DNA from: Gracilibacteraceae bacterium | GTDB lineage: Bacteria; Bacillota; Desulfitobacteriia; Desulfitobacteriales; Syntrophobotulaceae | DNA length: 8,338 nucleotides | NCBI GenBank assembly: GCA_031263945.1 | Contig: JAISEW010000121.1 | Location: forward strand, 1-8,338 | Reading direction: 5' to 3' | Shown here: one piece after another, positions 6,708 to 8,338 of the stretch | Layout of the letters: each line of letters opens with the position of its first letter | How positions within the stretch are numbered: position 1 is the first letter of the stretch | Program-made: the position numbers and the translations under genes | Notes under the pieces: model-generated | Told to the model about the DNA's origin: nothing | The model's database searches: none | The model's input: the letters and a program-made list of their open reading frames with translations, nothing else

Positions 6708-6731
6708 TAGTTAGTTAATTTATCTAACTAA
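6708..6731. promoter_or_regulatory. Palindromic operator, probable FabT binding site
   Basis: TTAGTTA (6711-6717) and TAACTAA (6725-6731) are perfect inverted arms around 7 bases. A shifted pairing, TAGTTAG (6708-6714) with CTAACTA (6724-6730), is also perfect. The site lies just downstream of the -10 box, over the expected transcription start (about 6730), where bound repressor would block RNA polymerase. Its size and TAG...CTA edges are like known MarR/FabT operators as I recall them. Confidence 0.65.
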
Positions 6732-6736
6732 AAATT

Positions 6737-6765
6737 ATAATACACCGTCGCCTAAACATTGTCAA
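6737..6765 (-). promoter_or_regulatory. Sigma-70-type promoter of the fab operon
   Basis: Reading leftward, a perfect -35 TTGACA (6765-6760) is followed, after exactly 17 bases, by TATTAT (6742-6737), one mismatch from consensus. The start would fall near 6730, giving a leader of roughly 45 bases to the fabT ATG. No other promoter of this quality was seen within the operon. Confidence 0.85.
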
Positions 6766-6903
6766 GCGGTATATTTTCAAATTTTCAAACAATCTTTTGC
6801 GGATCGTCTTGGCATAAAAGACGAAGGGGATGTTGTGGCCATTGTAGACGAAGTACGGGAAATGTGGGAAATGTGGGAAGAACGCTATGCGGATCATGAT
6901 TAA
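6766..6903 (+). pseudogene. 3' remnant of a gene, possibly an AbrB-type antitoxin tail
   Basis: A plus-strand frame reads AVYFQIFKQSFADRLGIKDE and continues GDVVAIVDEVREMWEMWEER to a TAA at 6901-6903. The Asp/Glu-rich amphipathic pattern (GIKDEGDVVAIVDEVR, ending YADHD) looks like real protein, and from memory resembles the C-terminal tail of AbrB/SpoVT-type antitoxins. No start codon precedes it: the frame closes with TAG at 6712-6714 and the fabT promoter covers its upstream part. It also carries a 9-base duplication (GAAATGTGG twice, 6859-6876) that repeats Glu-Met-Trp. I read it as a decayed 3' fragment; the family guess is weak. Confidence 0.5.
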
Positions 6904-6907
6904 TAAA

Positions 6908-7057
6908 TCAAATGCTGATTTGAGATACAAAGCCAATCGTTTTTTGCACTCCGTCAGACCATAGTAAATCCGCAATTACATAGAAAGTTCCAGTTTCTTT
7001 CGGGAGAATGATTATATAGTTATCCTCGTCCCCATATATAGTTATGATAAGTTTTAA
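6908..7057 (-). pseudogene. C-terminal remnant of an unidentified gene
   Basis: On the minus strand an open frame from a stop at 7058-7060 to TGA at 6910-6908 reads LKLIITIYGDEDNYIIILPK, then ETGTFYVIADLLWSDGVQKT and IGFVSQISI. The strand-like alternation and the final aromatic-Gly-hydrophobic pattern resemble the last beta-strands of small secreted or lipoprotein domains. No ATG, GTG or TTG start is available in the frame, so it is a truncated 3' end rather than a gene. It converges on the remnant at 6766-6903, with stops only 4 bases apart. Confidence 0.45.
7013..7045. repeat. 11-bp direct repeat TATATAGTTAT
   Basis: Identical copies at 7013-7023 and 7035-7045 are spaced 22 bases start to start, close to two helical turns. 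They lie inside the minus-strand gene remnant, about 65-95 bases upstream of the DIP1984 promoter. They could be a binding site or chance AT-rich similarity. Confidence 0.35.
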
Positions 7058-7107
7058 TCAAGACGCCGGCCGCTGTCAAGCCACACCCCGGATGGGCAAT
7101 CTGCGCG

Positions 7108-7136
7108 TTGACGGACTTCGCAAAAGAATGTATAAT
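7108..7136 (+). promoter_or_regulatory. Strong sigma-70-type promoter of the DIP1984-family gene
   Basis: TTGACG (7108-7113) and a perfect TATAAT (7131-7136) are spaced by exactly 17 bases. The start would be near 7143, leaving a leader of about 60 bases. This promoter probably also makes the tRNA-like RNA that follows the gene, since no equally good promoter lies between them. Confidence 0.85.
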
Positions 7137-7147
7137 GTGGGCAGCGC

Positions 7148-7161
7148 GAAAACTGGTTTTC
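7148..7161. promoter_or_regulatory. Inverted repeat at the transcript start of the DIP1984-family gene
   Basis: GAAAAC-TG-GTTTTC is a perfect 6-bp inverted repeat with a 2-base centre, starting about 5 bases after the expected transcription start and flanked by CGCG on both sides. As DNA it is placed like a repressor operator; as RNA its loop is too tight for all six pairs. A regulator is not identified. Confidence 0.4.
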
Positions 7162-7203
7162 AGACGCGTCCCGGCGATCTGATATTGGAACGGAGGGTTT
7201 AAC

Positions 7204-7659
7204 TTGAAACTGGCTGAAGCATTGCTGCTGCGCTCGGAATACCAGAAAAAAATAGAGAATCTGCAAAGCAGGATCCTAGCGAACATCAAGGTCCAGGACG
7301 GGGAGAAGCCTCTTGAAAACCCGCGGGAGCTGATCGGGGAAGCTTTTGACCTGAGCGAGCGGCTTTGCGCGCTGATCCGGAAGATAAACGTCCGCAACAA
7401 TACGGCGGTTTTACCGGCGGGCCAGACAGTTTTCGAGGCTATCACCGAACGGGATATGCTGATGAAAAAGCGGAACCTCCTCGCCGCGGTCGCCGCTAAA
7501 GCTATGGAACAAGACTATCGCCTCACGCACGCCGAGGTGAAGATGAATGTGACGGTATCTGTGGAGGAGGTCCAAAAACAAGTTGACGCGTTTTCGCAAA
7601 AGTTCCGGGAACTGGACGCGCAGATCCAGGGGATAAACTGGACGACGGAATTGGAGTGA
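7204..7659 (+). CDS. DIP1984-family protein (also called septicolysin family)
   Basis: The 151-aa protein is full length for this family. It begins MKLAEALLLRSEYQKKIENL and ends in the signature INWTTELE; ITERDMLMKKRNLL (about 81-94) and the YRLTHAEVK region are also typical. It is nearly all helical with heptad-like Leu/Ile spacing and no signal peptide or membrane segment, so a cytosolic coiled-coil protein is expected. Start is TTG at 7204, supported by GGAGGG 6 bases upstream; no ATG fits. The older name 'septicolysin' implies a toxin, but nothing here supports secretion or pore formation. From memory, comparative work places this family beside RNA-repair genes (RtcB, Ro60) and Y RNAs. 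The tRNA-like RNA that begins at or just before its stop codon fits that link and suggests an RNA-related role, which is inference. Confidence 0.88.
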   Translation: MKLAEALLLRSEYQKKIENLQSRILANIKVQDGEKPLENPRELIGEAFDLSERLCALIRKINVRNNTAVLPAGQTVFEAITERDMLMKKRNLLAAVAAKAMEQDYRLTHAEVKMNVTVSVEEVQKQVDAFSQKFRELDAQIQGINWTTELE

Positions 7660-7767
7660 GATTTTCGCGCTGGTAGTCCGGGCGATAAAAGCGGGCATGA
7701 AACACCGGTCCTTACGGATCACTCATGGTGGGCGCGGGACAGCCTGGGGGTTCGATTCCTCATTTTA
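7652..7767 (+). ncRNA. tRNA-like RNA, probable bacterial Y RNA (YrlA class)
   Basis: Downstream of the DIP1984-family gene lies a tRNA-like arrangement without an anticodon arm. A D-arm-like element (CGC...GCG, 7666-7684) has GGTAGTCC in its loop. A T-arm-like element has the invariant GTTCGATTC at 7750-7758, a tRNA T-loop, closed by GGG/CTC pairs including one wobble. Between them is a long stem-loop: GCG/CGC (7691-7693, 7733-7735), CATGA/TCATG (7696-7700, 7723-7727), and GGTCC/GGATC (7707-7711, 7716-7720) with loop TTAC. The ends can pair weakly (7652-7657 with 7762-7767), which uses part of the stop codon. This mix of T-loop, D-loop and an extra stem is the hallmark of YrlA RNAs, which in known cases bind Ro60. 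It is not a functional tRNA: no 7-bp acceptor stem or anticodon loop is seen. The ends are approximate, and no Ro60 gene is in view. Confidence 0.6.
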
Positions 7768-7785
7768 CTGTTTCGTCCAATACAA

Positions 7786-7813
7786 TTGACATTCGTAAAG
7801 ATCACCGTTTACT
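7786..7813 (+). promoter_or_regulatory. Possible promoter for the TIGR04255-family gene
   Basis: A perfect -35 TTGACA (7786-7791) is followed after 16 bases by TTTACT (7808-7813), which matches four of six -10 positions. It would give a leader of about 150 bases across the gene remnant. The weak -10 leaves this uncertain. Confidence 0.4.
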
Positions 7814-7815
7814 TT

Positions 7816-7938
7816 TTATGACCACATGCCGGTTTGTCCGCGGATGAGGGTGGGTAAGGGGTAATAAAGCGCCGTGAACATGAGCCACTTGGAAAATTTA
7901 TGCGAAATCTTTAAAAAAATATTTTTGCGATAAAACGG
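7816..7938 (-). pseudogene. C-terminal remnant of an unidentified minus-strand gene
   Basis: A minus-strand frame bounded by a stop at 7941-7939 reads PFYRKNIFLKISHKFSKWLM, then FTALYYPLPTLIRGQTGMWS to TAA at 7818-7816. The aromatic- and proline-rich tail looks like a real protein end, but the family is not recognised. Only an internal ATG (7881) exists, which would give 21 residues with no ribosome site, so it is probably the leftover end of a lost gene. The upstream part runs into AT-rich DNA before the next gene. Confidence 0.4.
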
Positions 7939-7969
7939 TCAAAGTAAATTGTAGGAGGATGCCATTGTA

Positions 7970-8338
7970 ATGCCATTTTTAAACTTTCAAAGGGCCATCT
8001 ATGCGAAAAGCCAACTTACAGAAGTAGTCTGCCAACTTCGCTTTCCGCGCATCCTGATGATAAACGAAGAACAGCCGGCTGCCTTTCAGGAACGCATTAG
8101 GGATGATTACCCTCTGTTTCAGGTCGTAGTAGAACAGCAGCAACATATAACTGTGGACATCGGCAGTAAGGAAATCCAGCCTATTCCTCGCCTTATCCAG
8201 TCGGAAACCACAAACAACTATAAGTTCTCATCGGTGGACGAAAACTGGCGTGTCAACCTGACATCAACATTCTTAGCGTTGTCAACTTCAAGATATGACC
8301 GTTGGGAGAATTTCCAAGAGCATCTAAAGAAACCCTTG
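7970..8338 (+). CDS. TIGR04255-family protein, 3' end cut by window edge
   Basis: The frame is open from ATG at 7970 to the window end (123 codons). The N-terminus (NFQRAIYAKSQLTEVVCQLRFPRIL, shown here as NFQRAIYAKS, then QLTEVVCQLRFPRIL) matches the usual 'APLVEVVxQLRFP' start of the TIGR04255 family. FQERIRDDYPLFQVVVEQQ follows, and SVDENWRVNLTSTFLALSTS plus RYDRWENF is the second family hallmark, so the call is based on two conserved blocks. The ribosome site AGGAGG is 11 bases before the ATG; an ATG at 7959 runs into a stop after three codons. Full proteins are about 230-280 aa, so about half is missing. The biochemical function is unknown; members occur sporadically in accessory DNA. 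Codon use looks less GC-biased than in the fab genes, in line with acquired DNA. Confidence 0.8.
   Translation, partial: MPFLNFQRAIYAKSQLTEVVCQLRFPRILMINEEQPAAFQERIRDDYPLFQVVVEQQQHITVDIGSKEIQPIPRLIQSETTNNYKFSSVDENWRVNLTSTFLALSTSRYDRWENFQEHLKKPL

Noticed and set aside
6724..6975. An 83-codon minus-strand frame upstream of fabT
   Set aside because: It runs across the fabT promoter, reads as AT-driven hydrophobic sequence (FPHFPHFPYF), and conflicts with the better coding-like remnants in other frames.
7664..7767. A functional tRNA gene
   Set aside because: The T-loop is genuine-looking, but there is no 7-bp acceptor stem, no 7-base anticodon loop on a 5-bp stem and no CCA; a tRNA-like Y RNA fits better. 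A tRNA-derived attachment-site remnant remains a less likely alternative.
7682..7935. 9-base repeat GCGATAAAA at 7682-7690 and 7927-7935
   Set aside because: Only two short copies in different contexts; consistent with chance.
1..8338. CRISPR array, insertion sequence or transposase
   Set aside because: No regularly spaced repeats with spacers and no transposase-like protein were seen on either strand.

Overview
The window looks like a piece of a GC-rich Bacillota chromosome (Clostridia or Negativicutes type). Three things point that way: a FabK-type enoyl-ACP reductase instead of FabI, a FabT-like MarR regulator heading a fab operon, and a CxxC zinc-ribbon/one-TM protein of the kind common in Clostridia. 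This placement is inferred from gene content only.

The main body (459-6765, minus strand) is one compact type II fatty-acid synthesis operon. It reads right to left: fabT, acpP, fabK, fabD, fabG, fabF, a zinc-ribbon membrane protein of unknown function, fabZ. A strong sigma-70-type promoter and a palindrome that probably binds FabT lie just upstream of fabT. Together the genes supply malonyl transfer (FabD), condensation (FabF), ketoreduction (FabG), dehydration (FabZ) and enoyl reduction (FabK) on the carrier protein. The order matches the streptococcal fab cluster as I remember it, except that fabH and the acc genes are absent and the zinc-ribbon gene occupies the accB position. The ACP has an unusual C-terminal extension of about 40 residues.

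Left flank (1-458): the 5' part of a PIN/NYN-like nuclease gene on the minus strand, cut by the window edge. It is separated from fabZ by about 220 bases of repeat-like DNA (GC-rich hairpins, an ATTCCGGC hairpin and a CT-rich run) with no obvious intrinsic terminator.

Right flank (6766-8338): accessory DNA. Two convergent gene remnants (6766-6903 plus, 6908-7057 minus) lie between fabT and a plus-strand gene with a strong promoter that encodes a DIP1984/'septicolysin' family protein. Directly after its stop codon is a tRNA-like RNA candidate with a D-arm-like element, a long internal stem-loop and a GGTTCGATTCC T-arm. It resembles a bacterial Y RNA (YrlA class). A third minus-strand gene remnant follows, then the start of a TIGR04255-family gene that runs off the window. 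The DIP1984 gene plus Y-RNA-like pair is the most interesting feature here.
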